A DNA stretch of 64,000 bases from Larus michahellis (lineage: Eukaryota > Chordata > Aves > Charadriiformes > Laridae), in the NCBI RefSeq assembly GCF_964199755.1, contig NC_133897.1, positions 138,328,125 through 138,392,124 on the forward strand. Reading direction: 5' to 3'. The notes beneath the pieces are model-generated. The model did no database searches. It was not told the DNA's origin and saw only the letters and a program-made list of their open reading frames with translations. The translations under genes and the position numbers were made by a program. Positions 13,498 through 27,600 of this stretch are shown one piece after another (positions within the stretch are counted from its first letter, which is position 1; each line of letters begins with the position of its first letter).

Positions 13498-16432
13498 ATA
13501 TCCCCCTGATCTTTGCAAGGACAAATCAGTTTTTAAGAAAAACTTTGAAGTCCCCGGTTGTCCTTCGTAATGCAGAAAACTGATATGGTTTATTAGCTCT
13601 GTTATTAGCTGGTCGGCCTCACATAAGTGTTCCTACATATTAAAATATGTATTCCTGCAGTGATCTTAGCTATCAGTAGACTTAGGCGATAATGTCTTGG
13701 AACAGAAAATGGACTTTTTAACAAGTTTCTATTTTCATGAAAGCATTTTGAGCTTTTTGGTAGTATAGCATTTCTTTTATCCTCCTGCTGAACTGTATCA
13801 TCAAGCTTGCCTCTCCAATTTATTTCAAAGTTGCTTTCTTCCAGGAAAATTTGGTAATACAGAATCACCTTCTTTGCTCTACTCCCTCCCAAGCTCACAG
13901 GGCATTATTAGATATCCATGTGTATAAGCTAACCCAGGAAGCCATCACAGCTGTTGGATCATATTTTTAACAGCTACCTGAGGGTAACGTTGGAAAATTC
14001 ACAAAACGTTAGAACATGAAACACTGAGTCCTAGCCAAGTGAAATCCTTGAATTCCTTAGCCTAAGGATTTCCTTAGCACGAGATGTCCAAACTTGTCAC
14101 CTGCAGAGCCTGTGAGAGGGAAACCCAAGACAAGGAATAACCTACAGACAGTGAGTGCATGAGCAAGGAAAAAGGCTTAGTTACCCTACCTGCATAGGGA
14201 ACAGACTCTGGCATGCAACTCTGAAGTGTATTGGAAAGTGTAAAACTGGTGCTGAACAAAAGTGGGATTTTTGTACAAATTCTTTCCCATCTTTTCTTGC
14301 TCAGTGAGAACATCTTTAAACTATTTTTTTCTTCTGAGTGCTTTCAGTTTAAACAGCATTACTTTCTAACAAATGGGGTAATACTATTAATCATTATTTT
14401 GCTTTTTCTGATTGGAGAACATGCACAGGACAAAAAGACGATGACGTATTTCACAATTTTTTATACAGAAACTTTTAATGTTGGACAAAACAAAGTGTTT
14501 TTATTTAGCTTTTATAAATAGCTTTTATTTCCTGGCTATAAACATTACATCGAGCTACTGTTCCACCATTCATCCATCTTGAGTATCATGCTTAATGTGG
14601 AAATAAAAAATACATGTGTTGGATTTCATAGGTTTGAACTTTCCGTTCCCTGAGGGCTGGATTTCCTGCGATTGTTTGTTACAGGTGACTATGGACGCTC
14701 ACTGACCATGCTGAAGACTAATGTTGTCTGAGGTGGTTTTTTGGCCCAGTCCCTACAGAGCTGGACTTCAGAGCACATCCTTCTGTTTGGGTTAAGGGTG
14801 GAAAAATAGAAAATATAATTTTCTTTTCATAGAAAGGCTTTTCTTCCTTCACTTTGAAATCAATGACAACTTTCTTATGTGATGAAGAGCTGATTCGTTA
14901 AATAAGTGTCTTGGGAGACAGATTGTCATGCTGAGGTGAAAAACAAAAGCAATAGGCTTTCGGCATGTTCAAACTGCAAACAAGTCACTGCAAGGTACTC
15001 TGGCCATGGCTTCTTTACAAAATAACAGATACAAAATTATTTTCCCCTCTGCGTCTTGACACATGGCTCCTTTCACCTGTCTGCCACAGCTACCACTTGT
15101 GGCAGTCACATCATCCTGTTCTAGTTTCCACCTGTATGAATGTGACTAGACTGTGCTTGGTGAGTCTTTGCTCATGAAAATGCCACTGTAAAAAGTAGTT
15201 TGCCTTGCTGTGCATGCACAAACTCAGATCAGATCCACTCAAGAAGATGACCGAACAGCCAATGCTGCACTGATGGTGGGGAGAGGACATGTCTTTCAAA
15301 CCTACAGTCTGCTTCTTTCAAAATAAGCATCACTTCCTAAGTGCTGTGATTGGCAGCCACCACTGATTGCTTGTTACGTTTTTGGATATTCACCAATTTA
15401 AATACTGTAGTTTTGTTATGCTGGCTGGGGACTGGACACAAACCTCAATGGAAACAGAGCTCAGATAACATGTGTGTAATCCATTTTGCAAAGAGAAGTT
15501 TGCAACTTGACCTCTGAGCAAGCACTAAATTTCTGCAGCCTGTGGAAATTTCTTGTATTTACTTCAGGATCCCTCTCAGCTACAACCAATGAATCCAAAA
15601 GGAGCAACTCGGTTTTATTTCTTTTTCTCCCTTACTATTTATATATCATGCATCAGTAAATCTGCATTCTTGGACACTTGTTATACTAAGGGTCCTTGTA
15701 CATAAGCTCCTTGGAGCAGAAACTGTTCTATGTGTTAGCAGAGGTTAACACAAAGGGCGCTACATTGTATTGTTGCAGTCAGATTACAAATATCATTCAC
15801 TTTTAGCCAGAGATCTGATAACGAATGGTTCTGCTTTCCTATTGCTAGCAAACAAGATAACCCTGTCAGAGAAAGCATCCTTTTCAGGAATGTTCTTTTA
15901 AATTATCATCCTATATTTATTTCTTATTAGTGGAAGTGCTAGTCACATCCAGGAGAGCAAATATGAATACATTTAGAGAAAAAACATCACACTTGAATAG
16001 AGAAGAGCGTCTTTCCTATAGAAGTTGGAAACGAAGTTCCAGAAGGGATGAAGAACTATCTTACAGCCTATGGACTACTATCAAATAAATAAGAAAAAAA
16101 CCCACGAAAACAACCAGGTTTATTTCAATTAATATTGTAGGTTATAACAATTAACAATAAATCCTGTTGAGTCTTTTTACTTTCAGACAGACTCGTACTG
16201 AGCTCACTTTTATGAGACTCTATAGGCTTTTTGTAAGACCTAAGACTAGGCAGATGTCATACAGAAGCATCAGAAGGAAAGGCTAAAGATTTGTAGTGAT
16301 GTACTCTTGCTACGCCTTCAGATTCACCTCTTCCCCATAAATCATTGCAGAGGAGTGAATCACACCAGTTATCACATTTTAAGCTAATGGATTGCTGGGT
16401 TAACTAAGGAAAGCACACTTCTCCTCTCCATA
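13498..16432. other. intergenic DNA, nothing recognised
   Basis: AT-rich sequence without recognisable exons, repeats or RNA genes. Confidence 0.45.
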
Positions 16433-17330
16433 GAATCATAGAATGGTTTGGGTTGGAAGAGACTTTAAAGATCACCTAGTTCCAACACTCCTGCCATGAG
16501 CAGCAACACCTTCCACTGGACCAGGTCACTCAGAGGCCCATCCAGCCTGGCCTTTAACACCTTCTCTGGAGATATTCAAAACCCACCTGGACGCAATCCT
16601 GTGTAGTAACTTCGTCTAAGTGAACCTGCTTAGGCAGGGCGGTTGGACTAGGTGATCTCCAGAGGTCCCTTCCAACCCCTACTATTCTGTGATTCTGTGA
16701 TCTCCAGGGATGGGGCATCCACAGCTTCTCTGGGCAGCCTGCTTCAGTGTCTCACCACCCTCACAGTAAACAATTTCTTCCTAATATCTAATTTTAATCT
16801 ACCCTCTTTTTGTTTAAAACTGTTACCCCTTGTCCTGTTGCAATGCTCCATGATAAAGAGTCCCTCCCCATCTTTCCTGTAGGCCCCCTTCAGGTACTGG
16901 AAAGCTGCTATAAGGTCTCCCCAGAGTCTTCTCTTCTCGAGGCTGAACAACCCCAACTCTCTCAGCCTGTCCTCATAGGAGAGGTGCTCCAGCCCTCTGA
17001 TCATCTTTATGGCCTTCCTTTGGACCCGTTCCATCAGTTCCATGTCCTTCTTATGTTAGGGGCTCCAGAGCTGGTCTCAGTACTCCAGGTGGGGTCTCAA
17101 CAGAGCAGAGTAGAGGGGGGGAATCACCTCCCTCCACCTGCTGGCCACGCTTCTTTTGACGCAGCCCAGGATATGCTTGGCTTTCTGGGCTGCAAGCACA
17201 CATTGCTGGCTCATGTTGAGCTTCTCGACCACCAACACCCCCAAGTCCTTCTCCTCAAGGCTGCTCTCAATCCATTCTCCACCCAGCCTGTTGGATTTCC
17301 CTGATCCATGTGCAGGACCTTGCTTTCCTA
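16433..17330 (-). mobile_element. CR1 LINE fragment (-)
   Basis: The inverted 3' tail and UTR start at 16433 (AGAATCATAGAATGGTTTGG). The minus strand reads the CR1 RT C-terminus in two open pieces: [20 protein letters not shown] and TRGNSFKQKEGRLKLDIRKK at 16744-17043, and [20 protein letters not shown] with [20 protein letters not shown] at 17077-17330. Interrupted at about 16562-16702 by a + strand CR1 tail. 5'-truncated relic. Confidence 0.9.
16562..16702 (+). mobile_element. nested CR1 3' fragment (+)
   Basis: The sequence TCTGGAGATATTCAAAACCC through GGTTGGACTAGGTGATCTCC and the tail ATTCTGTGATTCTGTGA is the 3' end of a + strand CR1. The minus-strand CR1 stops at CCTTTAACAC before it and continues with CTCCAGGGATGGGGCATCC after it, so this piece inserted later. 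Confidence 0.85.
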
Positions 17331-19904
17331 CCTTACATTCAGATGCTAAAGGGGATACCTCTGTTTTTCTGCCTTTTGGCCATGTTCTCCCTTCCTCACA
17401 GCTTGAAAGACTTCTCATAAATGTGCAAGATTTAAAAAAGTTGTAGCCTGTGAATGGGTTTGAAAGCAGTAGGAATACATCAACAAAATGTGTGTTTGTG
17501 TGTTATGAAAAGGATGTGTGTGGAAAGGCATGTAAATTACAAAGGATAGTGTCATCGTTTATAAGTTATTTCCTTTAAGGACTGGTTCTATTCAAATCCA
17601 GATGGTGCTTGGAGAATTTTCTGCTACTGAAAAAAAGAGTTCCCTTCCTCTTGGCTGTGGTACATCCTTGCACCACACCTGGGAGTGACGCTGGTCACAT
17701 TCCTGTTGCCTGGCTTTGGATCTGAATGTTCCACGTGTTATCATAATGTGGATGCTCAGCTCAAGTCCCTGAGGTGATGTCCCCCTTTTCTCTGGGACAT
17801 AAGCAGCATGCTGCTGTTGAACTCTAACATCCTTTCTACGTTTCACCCTTTCCCCATCTGCCGAAAGTACTCTCTGCAGATTTAACAAGAAAAGGGGAAG
17901 AAAAAGTGAAGACTGCTCGGGAGAGTACTGAGTAATTTCCTGATTTAATAAATAAAGCTTGAGAATCTAGCTGCTATTTTGTGTAACTATATTGTAAGTA
18001 GAAAAGCTGCAATATTTTTAGAAACAAATGAGGAACAAGGATTCAAAGTTAGGTTAGCTTCCAGCATTTTGAGTGTTTTTCAGATTCATGAGAGTCTCCT
18101 GGGAGTCCAAACTAGGTTATGACAATACAACAGCATATTGTTTCATTTAGTCAAGAAGGACCTTTTAGCCCCGCAGATTCCCACATGTTTTCCTCACACT
18201 ACAATTGCAAACAAGTTGAAGCTACTTTCGAGCTAGGATAGGAAACCCATTGGAAAGCAGCCATCAGCACTGCCCAACTGCTTAGACCAAGAAGAGGGGC
18301 AGGCTGTCAAATCCATAGAAAGAGCAGGAAGCGAGGCAGCAGCATGCGTGCAGGGGCAAATGAAGCGACACCACCGCTCTTAACGACATATGTGTGTATG
18401 TGATCAGGACCACGCTTTCACATGCGAGTGGAAGGAAGCAGGTCACCTTCTCTGCTCACCTCAACAGATGATCTTCAGTCAGAGCAGATCCCATTTAGAA
18501 AACGTGGATCAAATTTTCCGGATGGGTATCACGGTGTGTCGCTGGCACACCACTGGAAATGTAGGAGGGTTTTCATTGCACACCACCACCACCACCACTC
18601 TCCAGCTGGGTGCTCCTTGGAGGTCTACCGCCAAAGAGAGTTCAGCTGCAGACCTGTTAGCCAAAAGAGTGGTGAGAGCTACTAAACCTTCAGCTCCGTG
18701 AGCTGTTACATCAAGTGTCAGACAATAACATATATCCCTTAACAGCCAGGGAAGAAAAGCAGGTGCTTCTAAGCTGTGATTCATCTCCTGAAGACATTTG
18801 AAACAGGTCAGTTAAACTGTTTCCTAAAGGTGCTTATCATTCTCCATGGGTTATATAGAGAGGTATCGCAGATGGAGATGTCTACAGTGGGTGAGGTGGA
18901 GATGTCGACCCTGCATTGAGAATAAGATCAGAGGTGAGGATTCAAAAGGAGAGTAAACCTGAATTCAGGAATTACTTTACATGGACTCAGATCAAGTAAT
19001 ATGCATGTTAAAACCCATTGATAAGCCACGGCCCGACTGCGGGGTGGAAATGGAGGGAGAGGCATGGCTGGGTTGCAGAAGGCAGAGCAGGGACAATCTG
19101 TTTGGGGTGGCTGAATCCAGTCGCCCCACAGAGGTGAGGCTGCCTGGGCTCCATGCCCCAGGTACAGTCAGCATCGAGGCTGGGTTTGTATTCCCAAAAG
19201 GTGCGCGTGGACGCACACACGCACACAGGCGCTGAACATACACCTGTACGCACAGCCAGCCACGCAGACCAGCATGGACCGAAAACACTCAGCGTTCACA
19301 CAAGCACGGACAGGTCCCGTTCTGTTTTCCTCCCTGCTGATTGGGAGAAAGGTGCATTAGTGGGAAATGAAGTTAAACCAGTAATTTAAATAGCTATGGG
19401 AAATGAGGAGTTAGCAGAAGAGGCAGAGAACAGCTAGTGTGGACTGTCTGTCTGGTGAAAACTGATGGGGGGGGACAGTGTGCTGTGAGCAGTGCGGGCT
19501 GCCAGGGGGAACAAGCTTGAGCTTTAGGCAGAAAGGAGAAAAGGTGTGCTTTAATCCCCTTGTCTTTTGATACCACTCATCTAAATGTTGTGTAGGGATT
19601 ATTTTTTTATTTGGTGGTTCTGGGTTTTTTGGGTGGGGTTTTTTTTTTTCAGATTTTCCAAATTTGATTCAAAGCCATTGTTTCTGGCAGACCAGGATGC
19701 TGCAGACTGCTGGGGGAACCCCTGCCAAATCCCACCCTCCCTGGCCTTCCTGGATGAGGCACCCCAGTGGGGGCACATCCCAGATCTCTGCTCATAAGAG
19801 GTGAAGTACTGTGGGTGCACTTGGGTAGATTCTTGCACAGAGGAAGAAATGCGGCTGCATCCACCGCCTGTAGCAGTGCACAGCACAGACAGCATAGAAT
19901 CGTC
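17331..19904. other. intergenic DNA with a short CAC microsatellite
   Basis: No gene recognised. A (CAC)6 run lies at about 18581-18598, and 19200-19260 is rich in CA/CG dinucleotides (GCACACACGCACAC-like). Confidence 0.45.
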
Positions 19905-20272
19905 ATAGAATCATAGAATGGTTTGGGTTGGAAGGCACCTTAAAGATCACCTAGTTCCAACCCCCCTGCCCTGGGCAGGGACACCTCCCACTAGACCAGG
20001 CTGCTCAAGGCCCCGTCCAGCCTGGCCTTGGACACTTCCAAAATGGGGCATCCACAACCTTCCTGCCTCACCACCCTCACAGTAAAGAATTTCTTCCTAA
20101 TACCCAATCTAAATCTACCCTCCTTCGGTTTGAAACCGCTACCCCTTGTCCTATCATTACACTCCCTGATAAAGGGTCCCTCCCCATCCTTCCTGTAAGC
20201 CGCATTTAGGTACTGGAAGGCTGCTATAAGGTCTCCCTGGAGTCTTCTCTTCTCCAGGCTGAACAATCCCCA
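19905..20272 (-). mobile_element. CR1 LINE fragment (-)
   Basis: Inverted CR1 tail (CATAGAATCATAGAATGG) and UTR (GGTTGGAAGGCACCTTAAAG), followed by the minus-strand RT C-terminal peptide [20 protein letters not shown] and the block DRTRGSGFKPKEGRFRLGIR. Truncated after about 370 bp and abutting an AT-rich repeat. Confidence 0.9.
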
Positions 20273-20288
20273 GCATGTATTGAGCCAT

Positions 20289-20355
20289 TCATATATATAT
20301 GTAAATATATAAACTCTATATTTTTTTATATATGTATTCTATATTTATATATGTA
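20289..20355. repeat. AT-rich TATATA low-complexity block
   Basis: A 67-bp run made almost only of TATATA, TATATTT and ATATGTA words, directly beyond the 5' truncation point of the CR1 copy at 19905-20272. Confidence 0.9.
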
Positions 20356-21242
20356 AAGTACCTATCAGCATATTGATAAACATTCTTTGAAACCACTCTG
20401 ATGGTTAGCCCATTTTTGAATGGGATAATTGCCATCTTCCCAGTTAAGTGGGAGTTAAGTAAAAATACCCACGCCGGGTATCTTTCAGGAATGGTTTATT
20501 CCCCCAGTCCCTGGGGACAGTCCCCCATCAGTCCCTCTAAGTGAGCTCTGCCACCAGCGGGCACCCAGTAGATACCCATCAGCATCTGACATCAGCATAG
20601 GTGACTATGAATTTGTCTGAGCAGCAAGAAGTAATCATCTTGGCCATTTTCCTTATCACCTTAACTGTTCTTTTAAGATATTAATTCTGATAGCACAGCC
20701 TTACATCAAAAACATAAATCATATTGACACCCCCATGCTGACCAACAAGAGCTGTCAGGGGGAGTTTCCAAGCTGGTTTCAGATGGAAGAGCTGCTCTTG
20801 GTGCAGAGTTTGAGAATATTTTTAGTCCAACATTTTTCTTCAACATACGACCACCAATCCTCAAAGGGCTCACAGCCATCACATAGGCAACCCCTGCTTT
20901 GCAAATCCAGAGCTGGTGCTATTACATGGGTTTTAGGGAAGAACTCCGGCTTGAGTACAGTCAAAATTAAGTTAAAAAGCACGTTCTTCAACTGTTTTCA
21001 TAGGCCCCTGTGAATAATCTGAAACTTACATCAAAGAACAATACAGTGATTCTTTGCTGATCCTAGAAAAGCTTTGGGAAGATGACACTTAATCACCATA
21101 TGGTCACTTCCTCCATAACAGTGACAGGGTGGCAAGCATAGCTTTCTTAGGAGATACAGTGTCTTCTGCTTTATAAGCTCTTTAGCATTTCTGAAATGAT
21201 GACAGATTTAAGATTGTTTATGTTTTTTTACTTATTTCAGAT

Positions 21243-21297
21243 TTTCTCTCTCTCTTTCTGTCTTTTTTTTTTCTTTTTTTTTTTCTTCTGTTAAACT
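21243..21297. repeat. pyrimidine tract (CT then poly-T)
   Basis: TCTCTCTCTC grading into interrupted T runs on the + strand, with only isolated purines. No adjacent exon was found, so it is treated as a simple repeat and not as a splice acceptor tract. Confidence 0.85.
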
Positions 21298-21358
21298 GTT
21301 TAGCATCCAGCTGCTTCTATATCTTGAGCAAAGGAGTACCTTCTGCCAATATATTTTA

Positions 21359-21606
21359 CAGAATCATAGAACAGTTTGGGTTGGAAGGTACCTTAAAACA
21401 TTGTCTAGTCCATGCACCCCTGCAATAAGCAGGGACGTCTTCAACTAGATCAGGCTGCTCAGAGCCCCGTCCAACCTGACCTTGAATGTTTCCAGGGACG
21501 GGGCATCTACCACCTCTCTGGGAAACCAGTGCCAGTGTTTCACCACCCTCATCGTGAAAAATTTCTTCCTTAGATCTAGTCTAAATCTCCCCTCTTTTAG
21601 TTTTGC
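21359..21606 (-). mobile_element. CR1 LINE 3' fragment (-)
   Basis: Inverted CR1 tail (AGAATCATAGAACAGTTTGG) and UTR (CAGGGACGGGGCATCTACCA), then the start of the RT C-terminus in minus orientation, cut off near 21606. More diverged than the 19.9 kb copy. Confidence 0.85.
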
Positions 21607-24600
21607 ATTTCAGGTACAAGCAACTTCATTCTCCAATTTCATATGATAGATCAGTTAGAGAATACGAGTAGTAGAAGGAAATCAGGAGTGTTGTTCATTC
21701 TCTGAGTAATTTACTCTTTTGCTATAGTTCTTGTTCAAACTGCCTCTTTTTCTTTATATGCCGAGCTTTTGAGCTATTAGCACATGTACTTGGGCAGCTG
21801 AGGAGAGATCCACTGAGTGGTGACTCTCATTGCAGGTACTGCAGAGGTGAGGTTAGTCTCAGCTGCGTCAACGCCTGGACAGTTTCAGTGGTGGAGAACA
21901 GTAGTCACAGGACCTTGGTCCTGTGTCACTGGATCTGATTAAAACCCTGTGTATTAACAGTTGATTCTGTATGTGTGTGTGTACATGTGTGCGTAGATTA
22001 CATATATCACACATTTTACCTATACAAGGAATTTGATGTCATCAGTCTTCTGTGCCCTTGGCCAGACTCTCTTCCCTGAATCCCTTCTTAGTAATTTCAC
22101 ACTTCTCTTTAGAGCATGTTTTTCAGTCCTCATCATTGCTTTTCTCTGAACTCTCTCCATCGATCCATTGATTTCACACTGCAATGCTCAGAACTAACCA
22201 TGGCAGTGTGGGTCCTGGAGTTTTTACCAGTGACAAGCAGAGCATGCGGATGGTCCCAGCTTGCTGGGTCTCCTCCTGACTGTGCACGCCAGTATCAGGT
22301 TTGCTTTTTTTGGGTAATACCACATTTGCCAGTCATATTCAGTCTGTGATCCACTAGGAACTCCCAGTGCTTGCACTATTTCTGCTTGTTCCCCATCTGT
22401 ATTTGTGCTACTGCCCATATTGCCTAGTGCATTTTTCCCTCTTAAATGTCCCCCTGGCTGTTTCAAACTATTTCCTGAGTTTGTTGAGATCATTTGAATT
22501 TGAACCCTGCCCTCCGGTATGCTTGCATTTCCTCTCATCTCTGTACGGTCTATAAATAACACCCCGGTCATTACTGAGGAGATTGAATAGGACTGGACCA
22601 GCACAAGTCCACTTGATACATCCTTCCACTTTGACACCAAACCATTGACAGTCCAAGTCCAGTTTGTACCCCCTCTCTGTAGCAGAAGCCTAATCTAGCC
22701 TAAATTTCTGACATGTCTGTGAACATATCTTATGGATTTCTCTCAAAGCCTTAGTGAAGTCAACAGAGGAGACTACTACTGCTCTTCTTCCATCCACAAG
22801 ACTGTGTAGAAGAAAATGAGGTTGGTTTGAAATGATTTATCCAGATAGGCCCCCATTCTTAAGAAAAAGAGAGGGAATACAATCTTAAAATTATTACTCT
22901 TCCTTGACCCAAGTTTTCCAAAGTCATTAGCTTAGACTATAATGATTGCCTTTTTATTTCACAACATGCTCTCTGCCCAACTGGAGACAGAGCCAGTATA
23001 AACTGTGATGATGCTTCTTGATTACACCAAATTCCCCAGAAAGAGGAAGCGCCAGGGAGAGTCTTAATGTTGGTTCCTGTGCTTCTGGCCAGAGGCCTCA
23101 GATCCTATCTGGAAAGTGGAGACATTTATGCATCTAACCTTTCATAATCTGGCTGCTCTATCTCTTGTTAACTTGAATAAAAACACTTGTGTTAACTGGG
23201 TAATTACGGGCCTCGAATGTTATGTCTTATAGTGTCAAATTGCTTTGCAGCCTTATTTTTCCACTGTTCATAAAAAGAGGAAGTTTGTAAAGGAATTAAT
23301 ATTCCTTTTAAAGGAATTTGCATATACAAATTTGTAAGAGTCAGTAGGCTGTAAAACTCTGAATGCTATATGGTACAAAATACAAGAAGGTGGCACAATG
23401 CTGTACAAAGCTGTGCCGTTCTGCTAGGAGATTCTCTATACAAGGTGACTGAGGGCTCCGCCTTCACTCTATCACAGATTTTAATATCAAATGTGCAGAA
23501 CCTTCAAGCGAAACATGCATATGTATTTTAGATTTCAGCTCTGGAAATTCATGCTAGTATCTGAGAGATAAATGAGATTATTGTTGGCATGTGTAAGTAT
23601 TGTACAGTAGCTAGATACATTAAATATCTCTCCTTTCCGGTGATTATGTCTAGAGATTTCCCAAAGAAACCCTAAAACTCTGTTGAACTTGAGACAGGCA
23701 GTGCTTTATCGGGCACGTCCCACAGCTCCACTACAGAAGCGTCCTCCTGTAGCTGTAACTGACAGTGAGATTGTCTATAAACGTGAAGGATAAGATCAAT
23801 TCTCGCAGTGTTTTTGACCCCATTGCTGACAGAGGTGCCTCTAAGGAAATCTTGTCCACAGGGGAGTGTGCCAGGAAGTAGATGTGTTCCCTTGGAAGTA
23901 ACTAGAAAACCCTTTTTCCCTGCCCTACGCTTCTCAAAAATAATATGATCAATATTGGTGATCACATTTTAGCAAATAATATGAAAAATACTTTAAATAT
24001 TCACAATTAATACTCCACTGAGGAGCTGAAAATAGATCCAGGTGTAATCCATTCACCCCACCCTTCCTAATCCCTGAATCATGGCATTCTTCATGATTTT
24101 AGTTTTAAAAGTTTTCATAACATTTGAGGATAGTATATTTAAATTCTGATTTGCTACTCGAAAGGTAAGAAGAGCACAGTCTCCTTTGAAAATACCATAT
24201 CTTCGGAGTCTAACACAGCTTTCTCTCTTGGCAGTGTCTCAGTGGGAATAACTGCATTATTCCCAATGTTGTTGTGCCCTTTAGTCCAAATAACATTATT
24301 CTCTCGTGTTTCCCATCTGCAGCATGATGGCCAATAGCCAATCACAACGTTTTGCGTTAAAATGGCAAGGATATGCTCTAATTGCCTCCCTAACAAAGAC
24401 CTTGATTACATCTAAATTCCAGGATTTCTGAAGGCGTTTTTTTTCATGGCATCAGCCTATTTGTTTCTGACTGATTGCCGCTTCAGCGCTGCTAACCTTT
24501 CACTCCTTTGTATCCCAGACATCAACAGAACATCTTTAGTCCAAAATGAAAATTATGAAAGGTAACAGTGTCTTAAACGACGCGGTTGAGTAATTTCTAC

Positions 24601-27600
24601 AGGGCACAGTGTTTATCAGCATAACAAGTTGTTTCTCTATGAAAAAAAACGTGGTAAATTGTGAGTACTTCTTCTGAAGCGCTATTGAGCTTCTTAACCC
24701 AGCCTAATCCTCCTCCCCAAAACTTTGCTGTGTCTAGAACTGCTCAGCTGTACGTTTGCTGTCTAGTGAAACTGTTGCTGTAGGTGGCAAGGTTTCTGTG
24801 TGACTGAAACAGCAGCAAAGGCCGTGTTCTGAGCCCCTGGATGGCTGTGAATTCACTTTGCAAGAATACGGCTGCCCTCAAAATGAACTTGCCTAGAACA
24901 GCTAAGAAAAGTTTAAAGATAGTACCTAAGGTATCAGCAGGGACAAAGGTTCCTTTGCGGGAGAGTCAGTGGCTTTGCCTCTCCTCTCAGCTCCACTCCA
25001 CATGGAAAAGGCCGGGGTGTGGGGTGCAGTATCCCAGGTTTAGCTGTACGTCACCAGGAGATGCTTTCTATCACTAATTGTCAAGTTCTGCCCCTTCCAA
25101 GGCAAGAGCTATGGTACCCAGAGTCCAGACGCAACTTCTATTTGATTCCACTGCTGCCTGTGGGAGCACCGGGGCTGAGGTGGGCTCATGTCACGCCAAC
25201 TTGCTTCTCCTGCCCCAGCAGACGTCAGGCAGGGCAGAAGCAGACAACGTAGGCAGGTCTGTAGCAACTGGAGGATGAATACCCCATGCAGGAGTTTCCT
25301 ACCACCTCGGGAGATGTGTGGGAAACCAGGTGTGAGAGTGTTACAGCACTCCCAGAAAGAGTGACCAACAGGAGACGAGCGTGACTGTGAGCCTCTGAAA
25401 TCAGCAGGGGTTTCATTACCTGGGGCGGGCACTAGATCAAGCTCATTGCTTTAAATAATGCCGTTTATATGCCAGCATCAGGCTACCAATATTTCTAAAG
25501 TAAGTGCATACACAAGCCAGGAAAATGCCAAATGCTCTTGTTTGTCAATGTGAAAGCACGGTTCATCCTACCTCAGTCTAGATGTTCGTTCCATAAGTAT
25601 CTGGCCCATGTAAAAAGTTTAATCAAGAAGGAAAACTAATTTACAGTAAGACATTAAAAAGATCTTGAGACGCTACAATTCGTATTCCCCCTAAATTCTC
25701 CTGGAAACCCCAAGGATTGCTTTACGGACACCAGTATCCCAAAGCGCTCCGTTTCTGTGCTGATTTGTACCACCTGCCTTATTGTTTTTGCCTTCAACAC
25801 TATCAGTTCTCTTGCACTTTTCCTGTTTTGGAAAGTCTCCAGCTCTCATGACATTTTTCAGTGACCTTTGTATGGGGTGAAAGTGCCAAATACTAGGCTC
25901 CTAATAGCGTTATCTGCATTTAGTCAGGAATTTAAAAACCCAAAGCTACCATTATTTTAATCCCAAATCTCTGGAAAAATAAAATGCAATTAAAAAGTTC
26001 CACATGGATAACAGGAGAGAGACGGGCTATGTCACAGAAAAGGAGAAGACAGTAAATAAATAAATGAGGACTAGGTGAGCAGTCCTTTGTTTTTTCTTTT
26101 GTTACTGTTTCCAGATCTGGAAAAACTACAGTTTGTACCAAAGCGAATGTTTATTTCCTTTCCTCAAGGAAATAAAAAAAGCTGAAAACTGGTATTTTTT
26201 TTGAGATTAAAATTTTCCATTTAACCTCAGAGATGCATTTACAGGTTGCAGCAGGAAAAGCAGAGGAAACGCAGAGCTCGTTTGCAGCAGTAACCGCTCC
26301 TTCGCCTGTGGCTCGGGGGCGGGAGACGAGCTCTGCTTGAAAGGCTCGGGATGGCTTCCACCCTCTGGGTCGAGCATCTCCAGCAGCCTCGCTGGGACTG
26401 TGTTGCACTGCAAGAGGAGGGGAATGAAGCAATTATGGTGAAAAAAATTCAAGTTCATAAGTCAGTTTCAGGCCACCGCAGTTTCTGAGCTGTAAGAAAT
26501 GTATTTACGGCTCTCTGTTAAGTGTCTAGGAGAATAAACTGGACGCTTACGTACAACAACAGTTCATGCTGTATGACTGTTGGTATGGAAGCCTGGTGGA
26601 TGGTCTTTACTTAAAATATGTGATTACAATCTGTTTGCAAAAGATGATACAAGGGGTATCGTGCTGCCTCCCTTCCTTGTTGCAGTCACAGACACTGTGA
26701 CACTCACAGAGGTGACTTTTAATTGTAAGGCTAAATATGGGGAGTTTGTCCCTCCATCTAAGTTAGAGACCCAGATAAACTCTTCCTTAAAACTGCTGTC
26801 GATAAACCTCACAGCCTTCTTTAACAGCTCATATTTTCAAGGACTTTTCTTGTCTTCTGGCAAAAATTTGCCTTCTATTTGCCTTCTGGCAGCTGCCACC
26901 AGTTAATCTGCATCTACATAAAAGTACGTCCAAAGCTGGACTCACCTTCCAGCTTTTCCAGTGACGGGTAGAGAATTAAAGTGACCTTTACATTTTGCGT
27001 TTACATACGATATCCGTCTCTTAACTATCTGCTTGGCCACACCAATTAGATTGTGACGTTCAGGATCTTTCCTAGCCTTGAGAATTCGTGTTCTTGACTG
27101 TAAAACCAGTAGGTAAAGGTTCACATCAGCACTGTAGCTCCTAACAAGCCAAAACAGACACACGCGCCTCTCTCAGTTGTTTTTAACCCCACAGAGAAGG
27201 CAAGGAGAGCCCTGCATGATGGCATGGAGGTGACAAGGAATGAAGTACTCCATGTGGTTAGTGTGAATGCTGTGGTGTTACTGAAAACCCATTAATGGAG
27301 GCAAAAATTAATAAGCTGCTACAGTGCTTTTTTATTAAATACACTTCCAGAAGTCTAGGTTTGGTTCGTCTGTTTTTTCCTTCGTTAAAAGGGAAAAGTG
27401 CGATGGGAGGAATGAACAGCTTTAGCGACTCAGCCAGGCTTGGTAGCAAACTCTACCCAATGAAATCTCCCTTGCGTGCTTAACATTAAGGACACTGTTA
27501 AATTCTGTGCTAGAAATAGAGTGCATTGCTGGGCAGTATCCAAAATGAAGCCCTCCAGCCTTAAGTTTTCTGCGGTTCATTGACACCTGCTCCACACTTC

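Noticed and set aside
16810..17304. 164-codon + open frame
   Set aside because: Antisense of CR1 RT coding sequence.
20289..20355. AT-rich block as a matrix attachment region or origin
   Set aside because: Short low-complexity TATATA sequence next to a CR1 end; nothing beyond base composition supports a function.
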